Shown here one piece after another: positions 52,540-62,091 of a stretch of DNA of 64,000 nt. Each line of letters starts with the position of its first letter. The stretch's first letter is position 1. The stretch is from Lentisphaeria bacterium UBA1732 (GTDB lineage Bacteria; Verrucomicrobiota; Lentisphaeria; Victivallales; UBA1829), in contig DCIG01000084.1 in NCBI GenBank assembly GCA_002315855.1, positions 44,549 to 108,548 on the forward strand. The letters run 5' to 3'. The translations under genes and the position numbers were made by a program. A model generated the notes under the pieces. That model was not told the DNA's origin and did no database searches. It saw nothing but the letters and a program-made list of their open reading frames with translations.

Positions 52540-55500
52540 ATGCTGTTTCAAAGACTTGTTAAATCAGCGGCAATGCTGATTTTTGCCGGGTGTGCAGCAG
52601 TCACGGTATTCGCACAGGGCGGTTCGTTCGATGTGAAATCCGAGACGAAGGCTGTTCAGAAGCTGGTGGGCGATGGCAATTTCGCAGAAGCCTTCACCAA
52701 AGCGAAAAAGGCTCTGGAAACTCTTCCGGAAAACGCTCACGACAAGGAAGTTGCTGATTTGTGGAACTATCTTGTCATTTCGCTGGAAAATAATAACCGC
52801 ATCGCGGAATACGATGAAAATTTCGCATTCGCGACGAAAAAATTCAAGAACAATCTGAATTTCCTCTGCACACTGTCTCCCGAAGATTCGTGGGGATATA
52901 TGATTGACGGAAAATTCCGCCGCGGAAACAATCGCGGAAACGGCGGCCGATATGTGTCATGCGAATACCGGGATCGCGTGGAGATACTGAGACTCCTTGT
53001 CGCGGCTGTGCCGGCAGCTGAAAAGGCGGAGGATGCCTTGGCGGTTAAATTTTATCTGAGACTGGCTAATTTCCTGATTCAGGATGCAAGCAGTTCCATG
53101 ACGTCGTGGAAATTGCAGGCTTTGACCGATTTGACCAAACTCCCGGATTATGATGAACATCCTGTCCGCAGTTCCTCCCGTCCTCCTGTGAATCCCGATG
53201 GCTCGCCTGTTTTGTATGCGAAACCCGCTGATTTCTCGTCTGCCGGGAGCGATGGCGAACGAATCCGCTGGGCATGGGAAGCGGCTATGGCGCGCGGCTC
53301 GAAAGAAGCGAAAATCGCATTCGCCACATTCCTGGCGAAACAGTTCGATTTCTCCCAGGTGGACTACGGTCTGCGTGAAGAGTATTTTCAGTCGGATACG
53401 TACCGCGATTACCTGTATGGTCTCAAAGACAATGAGACGGTGGCTCAGCTTTCCGACGGAACACGGAAAATCACATTGCCGGAAGAGTACAACTATTTCC
53501 GTCTCTTCTCGGAAGCGGAAGACTGGCGCAGTCTGATGTCTCTGTATTTGGCTCGTTACCAGTACGAAAAGGCCGCTTATTACGCCGATAAGGCGAAAGA
53601 TGCCGAAATGAAAGCGATGATTGAAGGCAATGTCGGTTTCGCCGACTATATTCAGGTTACCGCATTCGGGAAGAAACCTGTCCTGACTTATCATTACCGC
53701 AACAGCAAAGAAGTCGTGGCATCGGTTCACAAGGTCAATTCCGCGGAAGCCGTGCGCGTGATGCTCGACAATCTGAGCAAGCCGGATTCCGGCAGCAGCG
53801 GAAACTTCACGGACGTGTACCAGCTGTATCTCCATGACTGGGATGGACAGCTGGCGAAAAACAACAAGTGGAAAGTCGCAATTGAAGATAAGGTAACGGA
53901 ATTCAAAGTCGCGCTCAAGCCGAAAGCGCATCACTGGGAGACCGATCAGGAAATCGAACTCCCTCTGACCGAACCCGGTGCGTATCTGGTGAATCTGGCT
54001 CCCGAAAACGCGGTAGACGGGTCTTTCACGGAAATCCTGGTTTGGATTACTCCGCAGATATTGACCGCAAATTCCCTCCCGGACAAGACCATATTTACCG
54101 TGAATGATTCCTCAACGGGAATGCCTTTGGCAAAACGCACTCTGAAATATTATAACTTTGTTACTCGGTATGCAAATACTCCGCAGGAACGCACACAGTT
54201 CGGCGGACGCACCAAAGTAACGGTTACGGAAAAAGAGTTCGTTACGGATGCGAACGGCGTGGCTGATGCCGGTAAGCTTTCCAGCAGCAATCGCACCTTG
54301 ATTCTGCTGGAAAGCGAAGACAAACTCGCGGTGATTCCAAGCGCATATTTCTACAACAATCGCGCCGGAAGCATGAGAGACAATCAGAAAGTCTTCATTA
54401 TCCCCGACCGTCCGGCATACCGTCCCGGCGATACCGTGAAATTTGCCGTGTACAGCCGTACTCCAAGCTATAAAGAGCCGTTCAAAGAGACCCATCTGCT
54501 GCCGAATCCTGTGAAAGTAATCGTTACCGACGCGCGCGGCAGCAAGGTCTGTGAAGAAAAACTGACTGTGGATGCCGAAACAAATTCCACCAAAGGCGAA
54601 TTCACGCTGCCGGAAGATATTACGCTGGGAAATGTAAATCTGCATTTGGAAGGTCAGCCCGGCTCCATCGGCATTGCTGTGGAGGAATACAAGAAGCCTG
54701 AATATCTCCTGTCCGTGAAAATGCCGGAAATGCAGGTGAAGTCCGGCGGCATGTTTGAGGCGGAAATCGAGGCTAAGTATTATTTCGGCGCTCCGATGAG
54801 CGGCGCAAAAATCAAATATAAAGTTTATCGGGAACAGACGAACCGCGTCTATCCCTTCTATGGCAGATTCGACTGGCTGTTCGGTGCAGGGTACTGGATT
54901 TGCTCCACCGGTATGAGAGACAGGTGCTTGCCTGAAGCCGGTTTCGGTCGCGATCTCGTCGTCTCGGATGAGGGCGATGCCGATGAAAACGGCAGGCTGA
55001 CGGTGCCGATTGACACGGCGGATGCTTTGAGACGGTTCGGGGAACATGATTATCGTTACTCCATCGAAGCCGAAGTTACCGACGAGACCAACCGCGTGGT
55101 GAAAGGCAGCGGCTCCATCATCACCGCTTCTCAGCCATTCTACGTGGAAATGAGCGCCAAGTGCGGATTCGGGCACACCGGAAAGCCCGTAACTATCGTT
55201 ACCAAGGCGGTTACTCCCGATGGAAAACCCGTTCAGGGGCGCGGCAAACTGAAAATTTACGGCAAGGCTTTGAACGCTCAGGGAGTGCCCGAACGCGTGG
55301 GCGAACCTCTGAAAACGGTTGATGTGGTCGCCGGTGACGAAAACGGAATCAGTTTCGTGATGGACAGACCGGGCGTCTATGAAATCGTCACGGAAATTAC
55401 GTCTCAGCCGAAAATCGACCCGAAAAAAGCCGCCGTGCCGAAACCTGAAACCTGCACTGGTACTTATCCGCTGGTGATTTCCGGTTTTGAAAAGAGCGGA

Positions 55501-58500
55501 AACCTCTTCAGCGAACTGCCTGTCGAAATCACCTCCGACAAGAGCGAATATCTGCCGGGCGATGAGGCGGAAATCCTCGTCAATACGAAGAAACCGGGGT
55601 ACTCTCTGTATTTCTTCGCACGCAGTGAACGCGTTTCAAACTGGGAATTTGTCCGCGCCGAAGGTTCTTCCACTGTCTTTAAAATGAAAATCGACACGGA
55701 TGATCGCCCGAATACTTATGTGAGCGTACTGGCTGTGGGCAACGGCGAAATCCTGCGCCTGAGCAAGATGCTGGCTGTGCCTCCTGTTACAAAAATGCTG
55801 AACGTGGCAATCGAAGGCCCGAAGACGAATGTCAAACCGGGAGCCGATGTCCCTGTTACAGTGCGCGTGACGGACAGCAGCGGCAAGCCGGTTTCCGGGG
55901 CCATGACCATGACGGTTTACGACAAGTCTTTGGATGCCGTCGCATCCAGCCGCATCCCCGAAATCAACTCGTTCTTCTGGAACTGGAAGCGTTACCAGAG
56001 TGAGAATTACAGCTCGAATCTGGATAAATCCACCAGGTGTATGGTGTTTCGGCAGTCGCAATGGCAGCTGTGCATGAATACGTACCTCCAATATTATTTC
56101 CCGCTCGAACGCGACAGAGACACTCTCTTTCAGCAAAGTGTCGGAATGGTTCGCAGAGAGCGCGTGAAAACTCGTTCTGCATCCAATGGCGTCATGATGA
56201 AATCCATGGCGGCGGATGCTGATATGGCGATGGAAGAATCCATGCCGATGGCGGGTATGGGCGGGTTTGGCGGCGCTGCTCTCATGATGGATGAGGCCGC
56301 TCCTGCCCCTGCGGCGGCGAGAATGACCTTCGCCGCAAAGGAGATGGCATCGGATGATATGGCGGAGGCAGAAGAAGATATGTCGGCTTCTGCGGAAAAA
56401 AACGATGATTTCGTCCGCAGCAATTTCCTCGATTCCGCATTCTGGTCCGCCATGGTGAAACTGGATGCCGATGGTCGCGCCTCCTTCACAATCCCTGCTC
56501 CGGACAACCTGACGACTTGGAGAATCCGTGCATGGTCGTTGGCTCCGGATGCTTCCGTGGGAACTGCCGATGCTGAATTTACCGTCAGCAAAGATCTGAT
56601 TGCCCGTCTGGAACTCCCGCGTTTCATGGTCAATGGCGACAAAGTCAGTGCGGTTGCCAATATCCACAATTATACCGGCAGGGAAATCAATGCTCAGGTC
56701 GCTCTCAAGACAGACAACTCCAATGTGGCCGTCGCCGTGCCCTCTGTATCCGTGAAAATTGCACCGAACAGTCATACCGCTTGCCCCTTTGAACTCACCT
56801 CAAAGGCCGTCGGAGAAACCACTTTCACTCTGACTGTGAAAGCCGGTGATGAGACCGATGCCCTGGAACTGAAGATGCCCGTCCTGGTCAAGGGCATTGA
56901 CAAGCAGGTGAATGGTTTCGCACGTCTTGACAAGGATATTCACGGCGCAGTCATCCCCCTGAAAGTCCCCGCACAGCGCAAGCCCGAAACCACGTTCCTG
57001 ACCGTGAACGCCGCTCCCGGCGCGGCAAAAGCTATGGTGGAACTCCTCCCGTATCTCGCCGCCGACGGAACTCCGAATGTGTTTGGCGTGGTCAATCGCT
57101 TCGTGCCTGCCACTGCAACCGCTTATGCCCTGTCCAAAATGGGGATCGACTTCAAAAAACTGAACCTGAAACCCACGAACCGCGACAAGCTGTATGCGGA
57201 ATACATGGATCGCTACTGCTGGAACAACGAGCCCGTGCCGTCTTTCGAGGCCGCTCAATTCGCTAAAGTGAATGCTGACAGTCTGAAGATGATTCTGGGT
57301 ATGGTCAATTCCGATGGCGGATGGGGCTGGTTCTCCGGCTATCGCGAAGTTTCCTGGCCTGACACCACCGCATACGTGGTGAACGCTCTCATGGATGTGC
57401 AGGAATTTGGCGACGGCAGCGTGAAATCCGCAATCTCCGGCGGCGTGAAATGGCTGGAAAATGAAGCCGCCGAGCGCGTGGCAAAACTGAAAGACCATCC
57501 CGATTGGGGCGTCAGCAATACGGATGCTTTGGTCGCCCGCGTTCTGACCCGTGCCGGAAAACCGAACAAGGAGCTCCTGAATTTCCTGTACGATCAGAGA
57601 GTCGACCATCTTGCCCCATACGGACTCGCGATGCTTGCTCTCGCTCTCCCCGAAAAATCCGATGAACGTGCCATGGTGGTGCGCAACCTGACCCAGTTCC
57701 TGAAAGTAGACGATGAAAATCAGACCGCATATCTGAACATCCCCGCGTCGTTCTGCTGGTTCTGGTACGGCGAAGAAAACGAAACCAACGCCGCTTATCT
57801 CGACCTCCTGCTCGCCGACAATCCGGCTGACAAAGTCGCCCCGAAACTGGCTAATTATCTGGTCACCAACATCCGTAATTCGCCGTGGCGCAACAGCACC
57901 CGCGCAATCGGTGCCGTGGTCCGTTCTCTTGCCCGCTGCATCGTCGCGACTGCCGAAAGCAAGCCCGATATGACCGTCCGCGTGATGCTGGACGGCAAGG
58001 AAGTGAAATCCTGGCGCATTACTTCGGACAATGTCTGGGACGGCGAATTTGTCTTCTCTGCTGGCCCTGAAATCATGACCACAGGCGACCACGAACTGAA
58101 GCTCTCCATGGACGGCACGGGCGTTCTGTATGTGAACACCCGCCTGAACTACTTCACTATGGAAGACGTCATCGAACCTGCCGGCCTCGAAATGAAAATC
58201 AAGCGCAATTACTACCGCCTGACCCCGTCCACCGAAGATTATCTGGCGGCGGGCGTGAGCGGAAGCGTCCAGCAGCTGAAGCGCGACAAATACAAACGCA
58301 CTCTGCTGAAAGACGGCGATTTCCTGCGCGCCGGCGAACTTGTGGAAGTGGAACTGATTTCCACCGCCAAAAATGACTACGACTATGTGTGCTTTGCCGA
58401 CAGTATGCCTGCCGGTTTCGAGTTCGTGGAGCCGGTCAGCGGCTATTCATGGCAGTGGGGTGCCCCGATTTATCGCGAATACCGCGAACGCGGCGCGAAG

Positions 58501-58659
58501 TTCTACCTGCGCAGCATGGCGCGCGGCGATACGAATGTATTCTATCAGATTCGCGCCCAGCTCAACGGACGTTTCACCTCGCTGCCCGCAATCGGAAGTG
58601 GTCTGTATGCGCCGGAACTGAAGTGCAATTCGACCCTGTTTACATTTGAAATCAGGTAA
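52540..58659 (+). CDS. Large exported alpha-2-macroglobulin-family protein without thioester motif
   Basis: The 2039-residue protein has an N-terminal export signal: either signal peptidase I cleavage after VFA or a lipobox ending FAGC, so it may be a lipoprotein. After a helical N-terminal part come macroglobulin domains, with the MG2 hallmark IPDRPAYRPGDTVKFAVYSRT near residue 630. A Met/Ala/Asp/Glu-rich low-complexity stretch at about 1205-1290 takes the place of the bait region. Then the conserved LTTWRIRAWSLAPDASVGTADAEF and a helical toroid domain (GGWGWFSGYREVSWPDTTAYVVNAL). The expected Cys-x-x-Gln thioester before the toroid is absent (GTPNVFGVVNRFVPAT). Such proteins trap or sense proteases at the cell envelope; without thioester, trapping would be non-covalent. 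Confidence 0.92.
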   Translation: MLFQRLVKSAAMLIFAGCAAVTVFAQGGSFDVKSETKAVQKLVGDGNFAEAFTKAKKALETLPENAHDKEVADLWNYLVISLENNNRIAEYDENFAFATKKFKNNLNFLCTLSPEDSWGYMIDGKFRRGNNRGNGGRYVSCEYRDRVEILRLLVAAVPAAEKAEDALAVKFYLRLANFLIQDASSSMTSWKLQALTDLTKLPDYDEHPVRSSSRPPVNPDGSPVLYAKPADFSSAGSDGERIRWAWEAAMARGSKEAKIAFATFLAKQFDFSQVDYGLREEYFQSDTYRDYLYGLKDNETVAQLSDGTRKITLPEEYNYFRLFSEAEDWRSLMSLYLARYQYEKAAYYADKAKDAEMKAMIEGNVGFADYIQVTAFGKKPVLTYHYRNSKEVVASVHKVNSAEAVRVMLDNLSKPDSGSSGNFTDVYQLYLHDWDGQLAKNNKWKVAIEDKVTEFKVALKPKAHHWETDQEIELPLTEPGAYLVNLAPENAVDGSFTEILVWITPQILTANSLPDKTIFTVNDSSTGMPLAKRTLKYYNFVTRYANTPQERTQFGGRTKVTVTEKEFVTDANGVADAGKLSSSNRTLILLESEDKLAVIPSAYFYNNRAGSMRDNQKVFIIPDRPAYRPGDTVKFAVYSRTPSYKEPFKETHLLPNPVKVIVTDARGSKVCEEKLTVDAETNSTKGEFTLPEDITLGNVNLHLEGQPGSIGIAVEEYKKPEYLLSVKMPEMQVKSGGMFEAEIEAKYYFGAPMSGAKIKYKVYREQTNRVYPFYGRFDWLFGAGYWICSTGMRDRCLPEAGFGRDLVVSDEGDADENGRLTVPIDTADALRRFGEHDYRYSIEAEVTDETNRVVKGSGSIITASQPFYVEMSAKCGFGHTGKPVTIVTKAVTPDGKPVQGRGKLKIYGKALNAQGVPERVGEPLKTVDVVAGDENGISFVMDRPGVYEIVTEITSQPKIDPKKAAVPKPETCTGTYPLVISGFEKSGNLFSELPVEITSDKSEYLPGDEAEILVNTKKPGYSLYFFARSERVSNWEFVRAEGSSTVFKMKIDTDDRPNTYVSVLAVGNGEILRLSKMLAVPPVTKMLNVAIEGPKTNVKPGADVPVTVRVTDSSGKPVSGAMTMTVYDKSLDAVASSRIPEINSFFWNWKRYQSENYSSNLDKSTRCMVFRQSQWQLCMNTYLQYYFPLERDRDTLFQQSVGMVRRERVKTRSASNGVMMKSMAADADMAMEESMPMAGMGGFGGAALMMDEAAPAPAAARMTFAAKEMASDDMAEAEEDMSASAEKNDDFVRSNFLDSAFWSAMVKLDADGRASFTIPAPDNLTTWRIRAWSLAPDASVGTADAEFTVSKDLIARLELPRFMVNGDKVSAVANIHNYTGREINAQVALKTDNSNVAVAVPSVSVKIAPNSHTACPFELTSKAVGETTFTLTVKAGDETDALELKMPVLVKGIDKQVNGFARLDKDIHGAVIPLKVPAQRKPETTFLTVNAAPGAAKAMVELLPYLAADGTPNVFGVVNRFVPATATAYALSKMGIDFKKLNLKPTNRDKLYAEYMDRYCWNNEPVPSFEAAQFAKVNADSLKMILGMVNSDGGWGWFSGYREVSWPDTTAYVVNALMDVQEFGDGSVKSAISGGVKWLENEAAERVAKLKDHPDWGVSNTDALVARVLTRAGKPNKELLNFLYDQRVDHLAPYGLAMLALALPEKSDERAMVVRNLTQFLKVDDENQTAYLNIPASFCWFWYGEENETNAAYLDLLLADNPADKVAPKLANYLVTNIRNSPWRNSTRAIGAVVRSLARCIVATAESKPDMTVRVMLDGKEVKSWRITSDNVWDGEFVFSAGPEIMTTGDHELKLSMDGTGVLYVNTRLNYFTMEDVIEPAGLEMKIKRNYYRLTPSTEDYLAAGVSGSVQQLKRDKYKRTLLKDGDFLRAGELVEVELISTAKNDYDYVCFADSMPAGFEFVEPVSGYSWQWGAPIYREYRERGAKFYLRSMARGDTNVFYQIRAQLNGRFTSLPAIGSGLYAPELKCNSTLFTFEIR

Positions 58660-58709
58660 GCAGCCCTCAAAAAAACGGGCGTCTCGTTCCATGAGATGCC
58701 CCGAATAAT

Positions 58710-58758
58710 AAAATCACCGGGAACGGCCTCGATTCAAGGCTGCTTCCGGTGATTTTTT
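58710..58758. terminator. Bidirectional intrinsic terminator
   Basis: AAAATCACCGG (58710-58720) pairs with CCGGTGATTTTTT (58746-58758) around an inner GCC/GGC stem, with A-run and T-run on the two sides. It separates the macroglobulin gene from the convergent small membrane protein gene. Confidence 0.9.
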
Positions 58759-58777
58759 GATTGCGGAAAACGAAGTT

Positions 58778-59116
58778 TTATTTCGTGGAGAACACGCTGG
58801 AATTTGGTCGCGCGGAAGCGTTCCCCGGATGACTTTTCAAGTCTGCGTATGCCCCGTGATAATAGACCCACATCAGCACCGCGACATACGAAAACAGCAG
58901 AATGACCGCCGGAATCGAATTCGGATCGAGTTTGCACAGTGCCGACATGATCCCGAAGATGACGAGCAGTCCGCCGAACGGTGCCGTCATGTACAGCCAG
59001 CTTTTGCGATGGGCGAAATTCAGCGTTACGCCCAGCCATTTCTGCGTTTCGTGCTTGTAAACGAATATGCGGGGATCGTCTGGATTTTTGTAGAGACCGA
59101 AAATGACGGATGACAT
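58778..59116 (-). CDS. Small two-helix membrane protein, unknown
   Basis: The 112-residue product starts after AAGGAG and has two adjacent transmembrane helices (WLYMTAPFGGLLVIFGIMSAL and IPAVILLFSYVAVLMWVYYHGAY) with a soluble N-terminal part FGLYKNPDDPRIFVYKHETQKWLG. No family is recognised. Its leader (59134-59149, minus strand GAGCTTATTTCAAAAG) resembles the dispersed 19-bp motif. Confidence 0.7.
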   Translation of the reverse strand: MSSVIFGLYKNPDDPRIFVYKHETQKWLGVTLNFAHRKSWLYMTAPFGGLLVIFGIMSALCKLDPNSIPAVILLFSYVAVLMWVYYHGAYADLKSHPGNASARPNSSVFSTK

Positions 59117-59283
59117 GATACATCTCCTTGTAAACTTTTGAAATAAGCTCCTATACTATAGCATGATACTCTCAAAATGCAAATTCCCGCATGAAATATG
59201 GGGCTTTTTCAAAAGCTTTACTGGAAATTTCAGATTTTTGTGCTACATTAAAAAATGCAGTTTATTTCTGACTGAATAAGCGC

Positions 59284-59357
59284 ATCCCTGTGGTGTAACG
59301 GTAGCACAAGTGGTTTTGGTCCACTTAGTTCAAGTTCGAATCTTGGCGGGGATGCCA
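59284..59357 (+). tRNA. tRNA-Gln (anticodon TTG)
   Basis: The 74-base sequence folds as a cloverleaf: acceptor ATCCCTG/CGGGGAT, D arm GTG..CAC, anticodon stem AGTGG/CCACT with loop TTTTGGT (anticodon TTG at its third to fifth bases), T arm with TTCGAAT. G73 and CCA are encoded. One acceptor pair is a T-G wobble. It reads CAA/CAG codons. Confidence 0.92.
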
Positions 59358-59408
59358 TTTTTTTGTCTCTTTTTTTTGAAAAATTCGGGGGAAACAATCC
59401 GCTCCCCC

Positions 59409-61280
59409 TCATTCCTTTCGCAGTTTGAGCGTGATGACTGCTTCCGCTCCCAATGTTTCCCCGTTGATGAGGGTGCGTTCATAGTTGCGGTACGGATCGA
59501 CCGCAAGCTGCGGCAAATCGTTTTGTGAGCTTGCTCCGGGGAATGTCAGGCGGAATGTGAAGTCCGCAGGAACCTCCATCGGACCGATTCCCGCGTTGAT
59601 GGTGGCGACTTCGCCGGGAGTCAGAGTGCGGGGCGCATCTATCACAACGGGGAATGTCTTGCCGTTGCATTGAACAAGAAAATTGTAGGACTTTGCGCAG
59701 ACGAAAGTCAGTTGCAGCACTGCGTTTTGATACGTCTCTGCACCGGGTATCATGCTCGTGTCGAACCGTTTGACGACCTCCGTGGCGGGCGTAATCGGGC
59801 AGCTCAGCCACGAGTTGTTGTAAAAGGGGCTGTTGTCGTGAATCAGTGCCGTCCCTTCCTCCGTGAGCAGGCGCACCCCGTGCGGGCGTGCTTTCCGCAT
59901 TAGCGGTGATTCGTAAATGGGGCGGTAGATGCCGAAGAAGAAATTCACGGCAAGAACCCCCGCGAGAACAGGGAGCAGAATGCGGCGCAGGACTGTCCTC
60001 ACATCGAATTTGCGGAGCTGGAAAACGGATGCCGTGAAAATCCCGCCGCCCACGCAGAAAAGCCCGATGGCGGGGACGCGGAATCGTGCCAGAATGTAAA
60101 ATGCCGCCGTCGCCGGTGCGTACAGGCAGATCATGGCGTGGAGGATTTGTTCGCCTGTATGGTGTCTGCGGCGCATGAGAAACAGCACGAATCCTGCGGC
60201 GCAGAACGCAATCAGAATCCCCGTCGGAATAATTCCGCAGGTATGGAAAATTCGGCTGGATACTGCGTTGTATTCCGGATTTACGTTGTTGTACAGTTCG
60301 GTGCGGTCGAAGAACAGAAGCACCTTTTCCGCCTGATGAATCAGGAATGCCGCCGGCTCTTCGCAGAACCACTGAAGTATCCTCTGCGGGATGGAACACG
60401 TCTCCTGATGATTCATCCATTCCTCATAGGTGGGCGGGTAGGGGATGACGAGCGAGCCGGGCGCGGCTTCCGGATTGTTGCCGATGGTCAGCACTGCCGG
60501 CCCTGCGGTGGAGGGCCCGGAGAGCGAGCCTGTCTGAATGGTGTTGTAGACCGCGAACGGCATTTGCGGAAGAATGACCGCCGCGGCGAAGACCGCGAGC
60601 GTGATGACTCGTTTTTTCCATGGCGTATGGTATTTGACCGAAACCCGGTGAAACGCATAGAGCATGACCGGCAGGAAGCACCACGCATTTCCGCGTGAAA
60701 GAATGGCGAAGGATAAAATCAGCCCCGATGCCGTGGCGAATTTCATCTTTCCCGTGCCGGAATAGCGGAGCAGCAGGTACAGGAGCAGGGTGAACCAGAG
60801 ACACTGCTGAATTTCAATCAGCGCGTATGGCACGTAGAAAAAGAGGAGCTGGGAGAATGTGCAGAGCAGGGCCGTCATCAGTCCTGCGGCGCGGGAATGC
60901 AGCAGTGCGGCGGATAGCCCCGCAAACCACACAATCAGTGCCGCGCAGATGGATTGCGACAGCCCGATGCTCACGAAATCGCTCTGAAAAATGAGTTTCG
61001 CAAGCGGAAGAAAGACCGCGTAATAGAACGGCTGATATTCGAACTCCGGCGGAAGCTCCCCGTGCAGAATTTGGTCGGAAAGTGTCTGATAGGTCGCCAT
61101 GTCCGTGATGGCGGACGGCGCGCAGACGAAAGAATCGGTCTTCATCACCTCCGCAAACATGATGATGCGGAGAATCAGGGCTGTCAGGGCGCACAGCCCC
61201 GATAGTCGGAGAAATCTGCGTGTGCTCATCAGCAGACTGCCGGAAAAAGATTTGTTCATGCGTGCGGGGCGGTCGGTCAT
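59409..61280 (-). CDS. Polytopic membrane protein, GT-C/PMT-like glycosyltransferase
   Basis: Start at 61280 (overlapping the ispD stop) or at the in-frame ATG 61259 (MNKSFSG). The protein (616-623 residues) has about eleven membrane helices up to residue ~440 and a C-terminal soluble beta-rich domain of about 180 residues. After the first helix comes an acidic loop with ITDMATYQTLSDQIL and FEYQPFYYAVFLP, the D-x-x-x-Y pattern of the PMT/ArnT (GT39/GT83) family that transfers sugars from polyprenyl phosphates in the periplasm. RLFRGNAWCF-like LSRGNAWCFLP is a further family marker. Co-translated with ispD, whose pathway makes the polyprenyl carriers, which is suggestive. Confidence 0.75.
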   Translation of the reverse strand: MTDRPARMNKSFSGSLLMSTRRFLRLSGLCALTALILRIIMFAEVMKTDSFVCAPSAITDMATYQTLSDQILHGELPPEFEYQPFYYAVFLPLAKLIFQSDFVSIGLSQSICAALIVWFAGLSAALLHSRAAGLMTALLCTFSQLLFFYVPYALIEIQQCLWFTLLLYLLLRYSGTGKMKFATASGLILSFAILSRGNAWCFLPVMLYAFHRVSVKYHTPWKKRVITLAVFAAAVILPQMPFAVYNTIQTGSLSGPSTAGPAVLTIGNNPEAAPGSLVIPYPPTYEEWMNHQETCSIPQRILQWFCEEPAAFLIHQAEKVLLFFDRTELYNNVNPEYNAVSSRIFHTCGIIPTGILIAFCAAGFVLFLMRRRHHTGEQILHAMICLYAPATAAFYILARFRVPAIGLFCVGGGIFTASVFQLRKFDVRTVLRRILLPVLAGVLAVNFFFGIYRPIYESPLMRKARPHGVRLLTEEGTALIHDNSPFYNNSWLSCPITPATEVVKRFDTSMIPGAETYQNAVLQLTFVCAKSYNFLVQCNGKTFPVVIDAPRTLTPGEVATINAGIGPMEVPADFTFRLTFPGASSQNDLPQLAVDPYRNYERTLINGETLGAEAVITLKLRKE

Positions 61281-61996
61281 AATTCAGCGGGGGATTGACC
61301 GGATGTTTCCAGTATGCGTTCGCAGAACTCCAAATCGTCCCGGTAGGTGATTTTCAGGTTGCATCCGGTATGCTCCACCGCCTCCGTTTTCATGGGCGCG
61401 TATACTTCCATGACCTGTGCATCGTCGGTGAAGGATTGTCCGCTTTGCTGTGCTTGGCGTGTGGCTTCCAGCAGGGCGCGGTACGGGAAAATCTGCGGCG
61501 TTTCGGCGATGCGGAGTGTGTCGCGGGGTATGGTTTCGCCGATGGTTCCGTCGGGCGTGAGCCGCTTGACGGTTTCCGTAACTTTGCGGCAGAGCATGGC
61601 TGCCCCCGTGCTGTGCGCGGCTTCAATGACGCGGCGGAGCTGTTCCTGCGTGAGAAGCGGCCGCCCCGCATCGTGAACTGCGGCGTAGGCGCAGCCTGTT
61701 CCCAGTCCCGCTTCCAGTGCGTTCAGGACGGATTCCGTGCGGGTGCTCCCCCCGTGTGTGAATTTCAGCGGAATATCGGCGAGATATTGGGCGGCGAGTG
61801 CGCGGAATTGTGCCTCCTGAGTGGCTGGCACCGACAATAGGATATGCCCCGGCGTCAGAACCGTGGAAGCGGTGCGGACCGCGTGGGCGAAGACCGGGAT
61901 GCCTTGGAGCAGGGCGAAAAGTTTGCTCCCCCCTCCGAATCGTGTGGACGATCCGCCTGCCGCGAGGATGAGAAGTGTGTCGGAAATCTTGTTCAT
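61277..61996 (-). CDS. ispD: 2-C-methyl-D-erythritol 4-phosphate cytidylyltransferase
   Basis: IspD couples CTP to methylerythritol phosphate in the non-mevalonate isoprenoid route. The start MNKISDTLLILAAGG at 61996 is preferred; the frame opens at a TTG at 62017. The 239-residue product has the nucleotide-binding AAGGSSTRFGGGSKLFALLQGIPVFAHAV, the AVHDAGRPLL motif, VTETVKRL, ETPQIFPY and SFTDDAQVME. The C-terminal segment ITYRDDLEFCERIL matches the family. Confidence 0.93.
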   Translation of the reverse strand: MNKISDTLLILAAGGSSTRFGGGSKLFALLQGIPVFAHAVRTASTVLTPGHILLSVPATQEAQFRALAAQYLADIPLKFTHGGSTRTESVLNALEAGLGTGCAYAAVHDAGRPLLTQEQLRRVIEAAHSTGAAMLCRKVTETVKRLTPDGTIGETIPRDTLRIAETPQIFPYRALLEATRQAQQSGQSFTDDAQVMEVYAPMKTEAVEHTGCNLKITYRDDLEFCERILETSGQSPAEL

Positions 61997-62045
61997 AATC
62001 TGTGGCGTTGATTCCAAATGTCATGGACGCAGAACATTTTGTTTT

Positions 62046-62079
62046 CACAACTGTCCGGTAAAATTACTGGACAGTTGTG
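62046..62079. repeat. 34-bp near-perfect palindrome, left of the asparagine-synthetase-like gene
   Basis: CACAACTGTCCGGTAA pairs with its complement up to 62079 with a single G-T mismatch and almost no loop. It shares ACTGTCCGGTAA with the palindrome at 63904. It could act as a terminator hairpin for the minus-strand gene, as a recombination site, or as a transposon end. Confidence 0.8.
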
Positions 62080-62091
62080 GAATGATCTGTT

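Noticed and set aside
56800..58092. Minus-strand frame of 430 codons
   Set aside because: It is antisense to the macroglobulin gene, without a ribosome binding site or known motif.
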